In this document: in pieces, positions 53,807-63,885 of the stretch
How positions within the stretch are numbered: the stretch's first letter is position 1
Layout: each line of letters begins with the position of its first letter
From: Micromonospora sp. FIMYZ51
GTDB taxonomy: Bacteria > Actinomycetota > Actinomycetes > Mycobacteriales > Micromonosporaceae
Direction of reading: 5' to 3'
Length of the DNA: 64,000 nucleotides
Assembly: GCF_038246755.1 (NCBI RefSeq)
Contig: NZ_CP134706.1
Span: 4,030,001 to 4,094,000, forward strand
Translations under genes and position numbers: made by a program
The notes under the pieces: generated by a model
What the model saw: only the letters and a program-made list of their open reading frames with translations
The model's database searches: none
Told to the model about the DNA's origin: nothing

Positions 53807-54973
53807 ATGACCGCAGAGCTGCCCGCCGGACCACTGGCCGGCGTACGCGTCGTCGAGCTGGCCGGCATCGGGCCGGGCCCGTTCGCCGCGATGATGCTGG
53901 CCGACCTCGGCGCGGACGTGATCCGGGTGGACCGGGTGACCGACGTCGCCACCGACGCCTTCGGCACGCCGCACCCGGACCTGCTGAACCGGGGTCGCCG
54001 TTCGGTCGGGGTGGACCTGAAGTCGACCGACGGCCGGGAGGTGGTGCTGGCGCTGGTCGGCGCGGCGGACGCGCTTGTCGAGGGCTTCCGGCCCGGGGTG
54101 ACCGAGCGGCTCGGTATCGGTCCGACCGACTGTCACGCGATCAATCCGGGGTTGGTCTACGGCCGGATGACCGGCTGGGGGCAGCACGGCCCGTACGCCG
54201 CCAGCGCCGGGCACGACATCGACTACCTGGCCCTGACCGGCGCCCTGCACGGGATCGGACGGGCCGGGCAGCCGCCGGTGCCGCCGCTGAACCTGCTCGG
54301 CGACTTCGGCGGTGGCGGGATGATGCTGGCCCTGGGCATCGTCTCCGCCCTGTACGCGGTGCGCGGTGGCGCCGCCGGCCAGGTGATCGACGCGGCGATC
54401 GTGGACGGCGTGGCGGTGCTCAGCACCCAGATCCACGCGCTGCGGCAGCTCGGCATGTGGCAGGACCCGCGCGGGGTGAACCTGCTCGACGGCGGTGCCC
54501 CCTTCTACGACACGTACGAGTGCGCCGACGGGCGCCACCTCGCGGTCGGCGCGCTGGAGCCGAAGTTCTACGACGAACTGGTGCGACGCACCGGTTTCCC
54601 GTTGCCGCCGGACGAGGCGCCCGACCGCACCGACCCGGCGAACTGGCAGGCGTTGCGCGCGGCCTGGGCACGGCTGTTCCGGACCCGCTCGCGGGACGAG
54701 TGGGCGGCCCTGCTCACCGCCACCGACGCCTGCGTGGCACCGGTGCTGGACTGGGCGGAGGCGCCGGACGATCCGCACCTGGCCGCGCGCGGAACCTTCG
54801 TGGTCCGCGACGGTGTCGTCCAGCCGGCCCCGGCGCCCCGGTTCTCCGGCACCCCGACGTCGGTACGTCGGCCGCCGCCCTGGCCCGGTGAGCACACCGA
54901 CGAGGTGCTCGCCGAACTCGGTTATCGCCCGGACCGGGTGACGGAGCTGCGGGCCGCCGGCGCGATCGGCTGA
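53807..54973 (+). CDS. CaiB/BaiF-family CoA transferase, alpha-methylacyl-CoA-racemase-like
   Basis: Predicted protein of 388 aa. The family start GVRVVELAGIGPGPFAAMML is present, followed by RGRRSVGVDLKSTDGREV. The racemase-type active-site His and Asp are in ASAGHDIDYLALTG and LLGDFGGGGMMLALG, as in mycobacterial MCR, which epimerises 2-methylacyl-CoA. The C-terminal segment DACVAPVLDWAEAPDDPHLA is also family-typical. Role inferred: branched fatty acid or cholesterol-side-chain catabolism. It is monocistronic and divergent from the acyltransferase. Confidence 0.92.
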   Translation: MTAELPAGPLAGVRVVELAGIGPGPFAAMMLADLGADVIRVDRVTDVATDAFGTPHPDLLNRGRRSVGVDLKSTDGREVVLALVGAADALVEGFRPGVTERLGIGPTDCHAINPGLVYGRMTGWGQHGPYAASAGHDIDYLALTGALHGIGRAGQPPVPPLNLLGDFGGGGMMLALGIVSALYAVRGGAAGQVIDAAIVDGVAVLSTQIHALRQLGMWQDPRGVNLLDGGAPFYDTYECADGRHLAVGALEPKFYDELVRRTGFPLPPDEAPDRTDPANWQALRAAWARLFRTRSRDEWAALLTATDACVAPVLDWAEAPDDPHLAARGTFVVRDGVVQPAPAPRFSGTPTSVRRPPPWPGEHTDEVLAELGYRPDRVTELRAAGAIG

Positions 54974-54999
54974 GACGGGACTCGGCCCCCTCGGGGCGC

Positions 55000-55410
55000 T
55001 CAGCCGCGACGTAGCGCCGCGCCGGGCGCCAGGGCCGGTTCGACCAGGTCACGGTAGTCGCGGGGCAGCCGGACGACCAGTTCGTCGAACTCGCCGCCGA
55101 TGACCGCTTCGCGCAGGGTGCGGAAGACCGCGCCAGCGACGGAACGGGCCGCCGGCTCGCCGATACCGGCCCGGACGGCCACCCGCGCGACGAACTCGGC
55201 CGCGCCGAAGCGCTCGGCCGCCTCGGTGTCCGGGGTGGGCCGCAGCGGCGGGCGTAGCGGCTCGGGCAACTGGACGGCGAGATCCAGCACCTCGCCGCCG
55301 GTCAGCCGCTCGGCGAGCGTCGCAAGCGTCGCCCGGGTCAGCTCTGCCGCTCGCTGCGGCGAGGTGCTGGTCCGCCGGGCGACGTGGTCGACGAACGTGT
55401 CGTAGTCCAT
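55000..55410 (-). CDS. DUF2267 family protein
   Basis: Predicted protein of 136 aa. It starts MDYDTFVDHVARRTSTSPQR and holds two similar helical halves (RATLATLAERLTGGEVLDLA, FRTLREAVIGGEFDELVVRL), the usual DUF2267 duplication with VQLP and VRLP turns. GGGGGTAGG lies close to ATG 55410. It converges on the CoA transferase and diverges from the DUF2795 gene. The function is unknown; a stress or envelope role is often guessed for the family. Confidence 0.9.
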   Translation of the reverse strand: MDYDTFVDHVARRTSTSPQRAAELTRATLATLAERLTGGEVLDLAVQLPEPLRPPLRPTPDTEAAERFGAAEFVARVAVRAGIGEPAARSVAGAVFRTLREAVIGGEFDELVVRLPRDYRDLVEPALAPGAALRRG

Positions 55411-55597
55411 CGCCTACCCCCTTTCCGGGCGCGGTTACCCGGCGGGCCGGGGCGAAAACAGCGCCGGGTCTGCGCGCCCGGCCGGATCGGGAACGGCGCC
55501 CGATTTTCCGCGCGGCGGTGCGTGACGGGCTCCCGGGTGGGTAACCGCGGCCGGTCGTGGCCGCAGCGCCGCAGCGCAGCCGGGAGGAGCCGACACC

Positions 55598-55870
55598 ATG
55601 GCGAGTTACACCGACGTCCTGCAATACCTGTCCAGCCTGGACTTTCCAGCCGGAAAGGACGACGTGGTACGCGAGGCCGAGCGCGAGGGCGCCCCGCCGG
55701 ACGTGCTGCGTGCCCTGCGCGCCCTGCCACCGGTCGACTACGCCAACGGCGCCGAGGTGGCGCGCTCGGCCGGCATCGAGGCCGCCCCGGAGGTGACCGA
55801 CGCGCAGGAGGCCGAACGTGCCCGGGACAAGCGTCACAAGCGGGTGTCGCAGCACATCCGGAGCATCTGA
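55598..55870 (+). CDS. DUF2795 family protein
   Basis: Predicted protein of 90 aa. VLQYLSSLDFPAGKDDVVRE, then APPDVLRALRALPPVDYANG, is the DUF2795 signature; the tail is basic (RDKRHKRVSQHIRSI). GGAGGAG lies about 10 nt before ATG 55598. It is divergent from the DUF2267 gene and probably shares its regulation. The function is unknown. Confidence 0.9.
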   Translation: MASYTDVLQYLSSLDFPAGKDDVVREAEREGAPPDVLRALRALPPVDYANGAEVARSAGIEAAPEVTDAQEAERARDKRHKRVSQHIRSI

Positions 55871-56256
55871 GGAAGCGGAAGCCGCGCAGCGGCGGACGGG
55901 CCGGCCGGAACCGGCGGACGCCCCGGCCGCGAACCGCGACCGGGGGCGCCGAGTAACCACCTGCCCTGGTGATGTGCTGCGCCCGAACCGGGTCGCGACC
56001 ACCAGGCGGCCCCACAGCCGCCCGAACCGGGCGGCTGCTGTTACTGCGACAAGCATACGCCACGCCATCAGCCGAACGGCTAGCGGGGGTCAACAAACGT
56101 CTACTCCGTCAGCCGCCGCCTGAGCTTCCACTGGCGGGAGCGGCTCAGGTTGGCCGAAAAATGCGACACAGGGTGTCAGGTTTCTGATCGAGGATGGTTC
56201 CACCAGCCGGCGTCGGCACTGCACGTGGACCGGCCTTACGAATCACTGAGGACTCG
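55871..56256. other. 386-bp intergenic region
   Basis: It holds a triloop terminator (56015-56037), a small palindrome GACAC-AGG-GTGTC (56165-56177) about 80 nt before the next gene, and no convincing coding frame. Confidence 0.55.
56015..56037 (+). terminator. Terminator hairpin after DUF2795
   Basis: CAGCCGCCCG (56015-56024) and CGGGCGGCTG (56028-56037) form a perfect 10-bp stem with an AAC loop. Confidence 0.65.
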
Positions 56257-56775
56257 ATGCGCGAAACCCCGGAAGACCTCAAGCAGCTCCAAGCCTTGCT
56301 GGACTCCTCCCTGTCCCGCTCCACCTCGCATCTGCGCTCGATCGTCGCCGAGCGCACCCTGACCGCGGAGCAGCTCACCCAGGTGCTCACCGGCATGTGC
56401 ACCCTCGCCCTGTCCACCGTGACGGCGAAGGGTGAACCACGGATCAGCGGCGTGGACGGGCATTTCCTGCACGGCAAGTGGCACTTCGGCACGGCACCCG
56501 GCGCCGCCAAGGCCCGCCACCTCGCCGCCCGTCCGGCCGCCAGCGTCGCGCACATGCGTGGCGAGGAGTTGGGCGTGTTCACCCATGGCACGGTGGAGGT
56601 TCTCAACCCGCAGGGCAGCGAGCCCGCCCCGGACTGGCCCGACCTGCTCAGGTACTTCAAGGACTTCTACGGCGACGACGCCTTCGAGTGGGACAACGAG
56701 GTGATCTACTACCGGCTGCACCCGCACTGGATGACCGTCTACGCCCCGGACTTCGACAAGCTGATCACCACGTGA
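56257..56775 (+). CDS. Pyridoxamine 5'-phosphate oxidase-fold (PNPOx-like) protein
   Basis: Predicted protein of 172 aa. A helical N-terminus (residues 1-45) precedes the split-barrel: CTLALSTVTAKGEPRISGVD, GKWHFGTAPGAAKARHLAAR, ASVAHMRGEELGVFTHGTVE and the terminal WMTVYAPDFDKLITT. These are the strands that bind FMN or F420 in this superfamily. Cofactor and substrate are not determined by the visible sequence; general-stress and F420-dependent reductases share this fold. GAGG lies 5 nt before ATG 56257. Confidence 0.85.
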   Translation: MRETPEDLKQLQALLDSSLSRSTSHLRSIVAERTLTAEQLTQVLTGMCTLALSTVTAKGEPRISGVDGHFLHGKWHFGTAPGAAKARHLAARPAASVAHMRGEELGVFTHGTVEVLNPQGSEPAPDWPDLLRYFKDFYGDDAFEWDNEVIYYRLHPHWMTVYAPDFDKLITT

Positions 56776-56794
56776 CTGAGCCTTCCTGGGCCGG

Positions 56795-57457
56795 CTAGGC
56801 GGTCAGGTCGGCGTAGCGCCGTTCCAGGTCGACCCGGGCGAGCGCACCGACCAGCCAGGCGAGTCGCTCCGACTCGCCGCCGCCGGCCAGCCCGGCCAGA
56901 TCCTCGGCGGAGCGGCCCAGCCCGAGCCGGCGGGCCGCGGCCAGCGCCCGCCGATCGGCCACCGGGGCGACCTCCCCCCACAGCGCCTGCACCTCGCGCA
57001 GGAACAGGTCGACCACCTGGTCGTCCACCCCCGGCAGCGCGGTGAGCAGCGCCCGCTCGCGGCCCGGGTCGTGGCCGGCCGCCGAGCGCAGTCGCCGCAG
57101 GTCGCCCCGGTACCGCTCGACCACGGCGCGGGCCAGATCGCCGAGCAGGTCGGCCAGGGCCTCGACGTCGCCGCGTTGACCGCTGTCGCGCAGCACCCGG
57201 ACCCGGTCGGCGTGCAGCGAACGGGACAGCCGGGCCGCGCTGTCCCAGCCGGCGTCCGGCAGGGCGTGGGCGCTGTCCAGGGCACGCCGGAAGTCACCCC
57301 GGCGGGCGAGCAGGACCGCGAGACAGAGCAGCTGGAACAGGCTGGCCGGATTGTTGGTGACCCGGAAGCCGTACTGCTCGGCGAAGCCTCGGCCACTGCC
57401 GGCGAGCCGGCGTACCAGGCGCTTCTTGTCCTCGATTGTGGCAACCGCAGTGGGCAT
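56795..57457 (-). CDS. Helix-hairpin-helix base-excision-like protein of unknown function
   Basis: Predicted protein of 220 aa, all helical. It starts MPTAVATIEDKKRLVRRLAG and has NPASLFQLLCLAVLLARRGD and ERALLTALPGVDDQVVDLFL. The LPGV-containing hairpin followed by FLREVQALWG resembles the HhH of endonuclease-III-type glycosylases. The catalytic Lys/Asp pair and the Cys cluster are not evident, so activity on DNA is uncertain. ATG 57457 is used; upstream codons look non-coding. The stop codons of this gene and the PNPOx-like gene are 19 nt apart (convergent). Confidence 0.72.
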   Translation of the reverse strand: MPTAVATIEDKKRLVRRLAGSGRGFAEQYGFRVTNNPASLFQLLCLAVLLARRGDFRRALDSAHALPDAGWDSAARLSRSLHADRVRVLRDSGQRGDVEALADLLGDLARAVVERYRGDLRRLRSAAGHDPGRERALLTALPGVDDQVVDLFLREVQALWGEVAPVADRRALAAARRLGLGRSAEDLAGLAGGGESERLAWLVGALARVDLERRYADLTA

Positions 57458-57514
57458 GCCCGCTGTTACCCGCCTGCCCGGCCGACACGCCTGCGGCGGG
57501 CAGCCCGGCACAGG

Positions 57515-58486
57515 TCAGCCGTGCAGACCTCCGGCCCGGTCCCGCGCCTTGAGGCGGGTGGTGGGCAGAGCGGGGGCGGGCAGCGGCGGGTCCGGGTCGG
57601 CGGCGACCACGCCGAAACGCCGTCCGGCCAGCCAGTCCTCCCGGGCGGCCACGATCTCCTCATGGCTGCGGCCGACGAAGTTCCACCACATGACGAGCGG
57701 TTCGGTGAAGGGCGTGCCGCCGAGCAGCATCAGCCGGGTACCGGGGGTGCCGCGTACGGTGCACTCGTCCCGGCCGGCACCGAGCCAGAGCAGGGCGCCG
57801 GGTGTCACCGCCACGCCGTCGGACTCGGCGCTGCCGTCGAGGGCCAGCAGCGCGTACTCGAAGTCGGGGCGCAACGGCAGCCGGACCGGGCCGGCACCGG
57901 CCAGCTCCAGCTGCGCGCCGAGCAGCGGACTGTGCACCCGGGCCGGCGAACGCTCGGCACCGAACTCGCCCACCAGCAGGGTCACGCTCAACTCACCGTC
58001 ACGCCAGCGGGGCAGCTCGGCGTGGTGGGCGAAGTCAGCCGGGCCGGACCGGGCCGGATCGGGCAGCGCCACCCAGAGCTGCACGCCGTGCATCAGCGGC
58101 GGATGCTCGGCCGGGGACCGCTCGGAGTGGGCGATGCCGTGACCGGAGGTCATCACGTTCAGCTGGCCGGGACGGATCGGCTGGACGTTGCCGAGGCTGT
58201 CGCGATGCAGGATCTCCCCGTCGAGCAGCCAGGTCACCGTCTGCAACCCGGTGTGCGGATGCGGCGGCACCTCCATCCCCGGCCGCTGCGCCACGTCGTC
58301 CGGGCCGAAATGATCCACGAAGCACCAGGCACCGACCATCCGTCGGGTTCGTTGCGGCAACAGCCGACGCACCGTGGTGTAGCGGCCCAGCGGCACATCG
58401 TGGCCGGGCAGCAGGACACTGCCGGGATCCGCGGTGGCCACGCCGGGCGGACGGGTCTGCGCGGGCATCGACTCGGTACGCTCCAC
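57515..58486 (-). CDS. Pirin-family bicupin
   Basis: Predicted protein of 323 aa. The N-terminal cupin carries the metal ligands in VPPHPHTGLQTVTWLLDGEI and the conserved SGHGIAHSERS, with FVDHFGPDDV upstream. The second cupin and the WWNFVGRSHEEI end complete the pirin architecture. Pirins include quercetin dioxygenases and redox-sensing metal proteins. A TAGAGT box ends 6 nt before GTG 58486, so the mRNA is probably leaderless; ATG 58468 is an alternative start. Confidence 0.92.
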   Translation of the reverse strand: MERTESMPAQTRPPGVATADPGSVLLPGHDVPLGRYTTVRRLLPQRTRRMVGAWCFVDHFGPDDVAQRPGMEVPPHPHTGLQTVTWLLDGEILHRDSLGNVQPIRPGQLNVMTSGHGIAHSERSPAEHPPLMHGVQLWVALPDPARSGPADFAHHAELPRWRDGELSVTLLVGEFGAERSPARVHSPLLGAQLELAGAGPVRLPLRPDFEYALLALDGSAESDGVAVTPGALLWLGAGRDECTVRGTPGTRLMLLGGTPFTEPLVMWWNFVGRSHEEIVAAREDWLAGRRFGVVAADPDPPLPAPALPTTRLKARDRAGGLHG

Positions 58487-58492
58487 GATCCG

Positions 58493-58498
58493 ACTCTA
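58493..58498 (-). promoter_or_regulatory. Putative -10 box of the leaderless pirin gene
   Basis: TAGAGT on the minus strand ends 6 nt before GTG 58486, with no ribosome site. Confidence 0.45.
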
Positions 58499-58678
58499 CG
58501 GTCCGTCCGGCCCGGCCGCCCGCTCGCCGCCGCACCCGGGCCGCACCGAGACCGGACCCGGACCGGGGCCCGCCCTGGCGCCGGACCGGGGGCCGCGCGG
58601 GGCCGGACCGGGCCCGCACCGGTGGCCGCGCGGAGGCCGGGGCGGCTGGCCACGCCAGCTGGACCGGGGCGGCGGCGC

Positions 58679-59620
58679 TCAGCCGCGCCGTACGGTCACG
58701 ATGTTCGCCCCGGCGACCAGGTCCAGGAAGATCCGACCGGTGACCCGGTCCCAGTCCCGCGAGCCGAGCACGGTGCCCGGCGGTACGCCGTCACGCCGCT
58801 CGTCGTACACCTCGACCGCGCCGGCCCCGGCGTTGGCCCGCACCCGGACCGGTACGCCGCCGACGACGCGGACGTCGAAGAGGTTCACCCCGCCGGTGAC
58901 CCGGATGACGAGCCCTCGGCCGACCGGGGGCAGCCGCAGGTCGGTACGGGTGGCTCCACCGCCGAACTCCAGCGCGGACAGCCGGGCCGCGCCGAGGTCG
59001 AGTCGCCGTTCGGTGCTCCCCCCGGTGATCCGCAGCGCCCACTCCACCCGGATGTTGAGCCACACCTCGACCTCACCCGGCACCTCCTCGATCTGCGTCA
59101 TCCGCAGCTGGAGCCGGTCGCCGGCGAGTTCCGGGCGCGGCCGGGCACCCGATCCGGCCGGGCTGCCGATCCGGTACAGCTCCTCCCCCAGGTCCGCCAC
59201 CCCCAGCCGGAGCCGGGTGACGCCGTCGACCAGCTCGAACTCGGCGTACCGCCGGCCGTTCAGCGGCGCGGACTCGACTTCGGTCAGGCTCTCCGCCGCG
59301 GCCCGCGCCGCCCCGCCCAGGCCGCTGGTGCCGCCCGGGGCGGCCGTTGCGGTGCCCCCGGGCTGCGGCGGCTCGACCTGGCCGGTGAAGACCCGGCCCA
59401 GCCGGTGCGGATCGGACAGGATCACCACCACGGCGCCCGCACCGAGCGCCAGCACCAGCACCGCGGCGGCAGCCAGCAGGCGCGCCCCCGCCGACCAGGT
59501 CGGCCTCGCGGCTGATCCCTCCTCGTCGTCGGCGGCGAGGGCGCAGACCTCGACCTGGGGCGCGGCGGACTCCGACGGCTTGCGTGTTCGGTGCTTCTCG
59601 TCCTGCTCCGACCCGGTCAT
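58679..59620 (-). CDS. Membrane-anchored hypothetical protein with beta-rich outer domain
   Basis: Predicted protein of 313 aa. An acidic cytoplasmic tail (about 1-40), one transmembrane helix (LLAAAAVLVLALGAGAVVVI), a Pro/Gly linker, then about 200 beta-rich residues with WALRITGGSTERRLDLGAAR, TDLRLPPVGRGLVIRVTGGV and VRVRANAGAGAVEV. The strand pattern resembles DUF4097-type beta-solenoid/adhesin domains, but I cannot confirm the family. GGGGAAGGG lies about 7 nt before ATG 59620. About 180 bp of low-complexity GC sequence follows the gene. Confidence 0.75.
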   Translation of the reverse strand: MTGSEQDEKHRTRKPSESAAPQVEVCALAADDEEGSAARPTWSAGARLLAAAAVLVLALGAGAVVVILSDPHRLGRVFTGQVEPPQPGGTATAAPGGTSGLGGAARAAAESLTEVESAPLNGRRYAEFELVDGVTRLRLGVADLGEELYRIGSPAGSGARPRPELAGDRLQLRMTQIEEVPGEVEVWLNIRVEWALRITGGSTERRLDLGAARLSALEFGGGATRTDLRLPPVGRGLVIRVTGGVNLFDVRVVGGVPVRVRANAGAGAVEVYDERRDGVPPGTVLGSRDWDRVTGRIFLDLVAGANIVTVRRG

Positions 59621-59807
59621 GCGTGTCCCCTTCCCCACTCCCTATCGAGGCATTACGCGCCCCAGAGCGGGAAGGATCAGCCAACCCGACCAAAAAACCG
59701 CTGGCCACGGCTTGTCCGAGCTTTGGTAACGCGGGCGGCGGCAGGCACCCGTGCCGGGGGGCACCGGTACGGTGCCGGCGAGGTGCGGGCAACAACGCCG
59801 GACCTGA

Positions 59808-61166
<1,359 letters not shown>

Positions 61167-61234
61167 GGCCGGCACCACGAGCGCCAGCCCGACCCCGATT
61201 CCGGCGTCGGCCAGCACGATCATGGTGCCACTGA

Positions 61235-61270
61235 GCCGGTGCCCGCCGGATCACTCCGACGGGCACCGGC
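61235..61270. terminator. Bidirectional terminator hairpin
   Basis: GCCGGTGCCCG (61235-61245) and CGGGCACCGGC (61260-61270) form an 11-bp perfect stem between convergent gdhA and the LPXTG gene. Confidence 0.7.
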
Positions 61271-61307
61271 CTGCGGTGCGTACCGGGCCCTGCCCGGCGC
61301 GCTGGGG

Positions 61308-62009
61308 TCAGTGGGTGCCGCCCGCGCCGAAGCGGCTGCGCCGCCGCCAGAGCATCGTGCCGAGCAGCAGGATGGTGCCCACCCCGACGAGTCCGCCACC
61401 GACCTTGATCGGCGTCTCCAGGCTGCTGCCGGTGACCGGCAGGTGGTGTGGCGGCTTGTGTGGCGGCTTGTGGTGCCGGGGCAGCACCCGCAACTCGGTG
61501 GAGGCGGTCCGACCCGACGTGCGCCCGGTGGCGGTGATGGTGTAGATGCCGGCCCGCTTCGGCGTGAACGGGATGCGGAAGTTGCCCTGCGAGTCGGTGC
61601 GCGCGGTCAGCCGGATCCGGTCGGAGCCGCCGTCGTCGGGGCGCCGGCCCTGGTCGCCGTTCCAGTCGCCGTCCGGGTCACCGCCCGGGGCAGCGACCAC
61701 GACGCCGACCGCACCGCCGCCGCCACCGCCCGCTCCGTCCAGCGGACGCCGGATGAGCACGATGTCCACGATCTCGTTCGGACCGAAGTTGCGGCCGATG
61801 ATGTCCACCGTCTCGCCGACGAAGATGGTCGGGTCGCTCACCGTCAGCGACGGGGTGGTCGGCGGGTACGGCGGTGGTTGAGGTGGACCGGTGGGTGTGG
61901 CTGTCGACGTCGGCTGCGGCTGTGTCGGCTGTGCCGCCCCCGCCGCGGCCGGCACAGCCACCACAGCCAAGCCGACCGTGAGTGCCATGATGATGCGGGA
62001 TAGCCGCAT
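61308..62009 (-). CDS. Sortase-anchored (LPXTG) surface protein
   Basis: Predicted protein of 233 aa. The signal peptide is ALTVGLAVVAVPAAAGA. A Pro/Thr-rich stretch and an Ig/IPT-like beta domain follow (TVSDPTIFVGETVDIIGRNF to RAGIYTITATGRTSG). A His/Pro spacer leads to LPVTG (190-194), a hydrophobic helix (VGGGLVGVGTILLLGTMLW) and an Arg-rich tail, a complete cell-wall sorting signal. A Gly/Asp insertion sits in the middle of the domain. GGAGGGAAC precedes ATG 62009. It follows the DUF4012 gene by 11 nt. Confidence 0.87.
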   Translation of the reverse strand: MRLSRIIMALTVGLAVVAVPAAAGAAQPTQPQPTSTATPTGPPQPPPYPPTTPSLTVSDPTIFVGETVDIIGRNFGPNEIVDIVLIRRPLDGAGGGGGGAVGVVVAAPGGDPDGDWNGDQGRRPDDGGSDRIRLTARTDSQGNFRIPFTPKRAGIYTITATGRTSGRTASTELRVLPRHHKPPHKPPHHLPVTGSSLETPIKVGGGLVGVGTILLLGTMLWRRRSRFGAGGTH

Positions 62010-62020
62010 TTTGTTCCCTC

Positions 62021-63817
62021 CTACTGTGCACAGTTGGGTGCGGTGACAACATGGGTGGTCCAGGGGGTGGCGGTCGGGGTGAGCCACAGCTCGGCGGTTC
62101 CGCTCTCCGTCGGACCGGTCAGCAGGGACAGCTCCAGGCTTCGGGAGCCACCGGGACCGAGTTCGACGTTGACCGTGGCCACCTGCCGCCGCCGCTCCGT
62201 GCCGGTGGCGACCGGCGTACTGACACCGTCCAGGCGGGCGTCGAGTACCGCCCCGCCGGTCGGGCCGTAGACCGAGACCAGCGTCCGGAGGGTGTACGGA
62301 TCCCCCGCCATCGCCAGGCCCAGCACGGACTTGCTGAGCCCGGAGGCCGGCGCGACGGACCGGAGGGTCAGCCGGAGCCGCAGTTCGCGACGGCCGTCGC
62401 TCTGGCAGTCGCCCACCACCAACTCGGCGCTCTGCCGTAGGTAGTAGCCGAGCTTCGCGCCGCTGCCGTCGTTGAGGAAGACGCCGACCGTCGGCACGGT
62501 GTCCTGTTCCGGGAGCGTCCCGGCCATCCGGCTGTCGCCGAACGTCCGCTGTTCCTCCGGTCGGGCACTCCAGAACAATATCCGGCGCTCCTGCATGGAC
62601 TGGTCAAAAGCGGCCAAAAACCCCCGTAGGTGTGTTTTTCGGGTGAAAAGGACGTCGAAGACGGTGGCCGCGGCGGTCGCGAAGAAGGCATCCTGCTCGG
62701 CCGGGGCGACCCGCTGGTAGGTGTCGCCGAGCAGGGTCCCCACCGCGTTCTCGGCATTCAGCGACACCCCGTCGGCGACCCGCACCGGCCCGGTTGCCTT
62801 CAGCAGGTGCGACAGCACGACCGGATCGACGGCGAGCACCCCGTCGACGGTCTCGCCGCTGCGCCGCTGGTACATCTCCCGGAACAGCGCCGCCGCCGTC
62901 GGGAAGTGCGGGCTGAGGTTGACGTCCGCGGGATAGATGCCGGGCAGTTCGCCCCAGAGGGCCCGCACCTCGGCCGGGATCTTCAACGGTTCGGTGAACA
63001 TGCCGACGCCCGCGCCGCTGCCCTGGGCACCCATCCTGACCCGACCCCGGTTCGCCTCGATCACGGCGTACGCGCCGAAGATGCCGCCGGTGGCCCGCAA
63101 CTCCGCGGAGTTCTGCGACACCAGCAGGTACCGTCGCGGACCGTCCGCGCCGAGCAACGGCGGCAGTAGCCGGCCGGCACGTTCGGCCGCCGAGGTCATC
63201 GCGGCCAGCCGATCGAGCTCGCCGCGCAGCGTCTCCAGCGCCAGCCGAACCTGCTTGACCAGCCGCTCGCCGTCGACCGTGGCGAGGTCCGCCCGGGTCC
63301 GCTGCACCGCCGCGTCCACCCTGGCCAGTTCGGCGCTGAGGCCGCCCAGCCCGGCCAGATCGAGTCGACCGTCGCGGGGCACCAGGCCACCGAGGTCGAC
63401 CCGCACCAGCGCCGGAAACGCCTGGTGGGCCAGATCGTCGATCGCGATGGCGATCTGCCGCACCGCGGCGAGGTTGGCTCCCGCGTACGGCAGGTGCCGA
63501 CCCACCCGCCAGGCGGGATCACCGGTGGCCCGGCGGGCCGCCGCGGACTGTTCCTGCAACGTGGCGAGCACGCGCTGCGCCTGGTCCGCGTCGCCGCTGA
63601 TCAGGTGGGTGCTCAGCACACCGGCGAGGCCGGCGGCGTTGGCCAGGTGGGCGCGGGCCTGCCAACCCCGGAAGCCGACCCAGCCGGCGAGGGTGAGCAG
63701 CAGCGAGCCGACCACCAGGGCACTGAGCAGAGTACGCCGCAGTCGAGCGCGCCGACGTCGTCGTCGGCGGCTTCGCCCGCGGCGCAGGCTCTCGCTTTCC
63801 GTCACTCCGCACTCCAC
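62021..63817 (-). CDS. DUF4012 family membrane protein
   Basis: Predicted protein of 598 aa. A very basic N-tail (RRGRSRRRRRRRARLRRTLL) precedes one transmembrane helix (LLSALVVGSLLLTLAGWVGF). The external part has an Ala/Leu-rich helical region, then the DUF4012 core: YLLVSQNSAELRATGGIFGA, YPADVNLSPHFPTAAALFRE, VDGVLAVDPVVLSHLLKATG and RILFWSARPEEQRTF. These proteins occur near polysaccharide and cell-envelope genes; their activity is not known to me. GTG 63817 is used, GTG 63805 is possible. It is followed at once by the LPXTG protein gene, so they form one operon. Confidence 0.88.
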   Translation of the reverse strand: MECGVTESESLRRGRSRRRRRRRARLRRTLLSALVVGSLLLTLAGWVGFRGWQARAHLANAAGLAGVLSTHLISGDADQAQRVLATLQEQSAAARRATGDPAWRVGRHLPYAGANLAAVRQIAIAIDDLAHQAFPALVRVDLGGLVPRDGRLDLAGLGGLSAELARVDAAVQRTRADLATVDGERLVKQVRLALETLRGELDRLAAMTSAAERAGRLLPPLLGADGPRRYLLVSQNSAELRATGGIFGAYAVIEANRGRVRMGAQGSGAGVGMFTEPLKIPAEVRALWGELPGIYPADVNLSPHFPTAAALFREMYQRRSGETVDGVLAVDPVVLSHLLKATGPVRVADGVSLNAENAVGTLLGDTYQRVAPAEQDAFFATAAATVFDVLFTRKTHLRGFLAAFDQSMQERRILFWSARPEEQRTFGDSRMAGTLPEQDTVPTVGVFLNDGSGAKLGYYLRQSAELVVGDCQSDGRRELRLRLTLRSVAPASGLSKSVLGLAMAGDPYTLRTLVSVYGPTGGAVLDARLDGVSTPVATGTERRRQVATVNVELGPGGSRSLELSLLTGPTESGTAELWLTPTATPWTTHVVTAPNCAQ

Positions 63818-63885
63818 TCCTGGAAACGGACAGAAGCCCTCATAGTTCTAACATCTGTCGGGGTTTTTGTGGGTCAAAAAGCGCT

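Noticed and set aside
54973..55000. Terminator between the CoA transferase and DUF2267 genes
   Set aside because: The GGCCCCCTCGGGGC segment makes only a short stem, weaker than the other hairpins listed.
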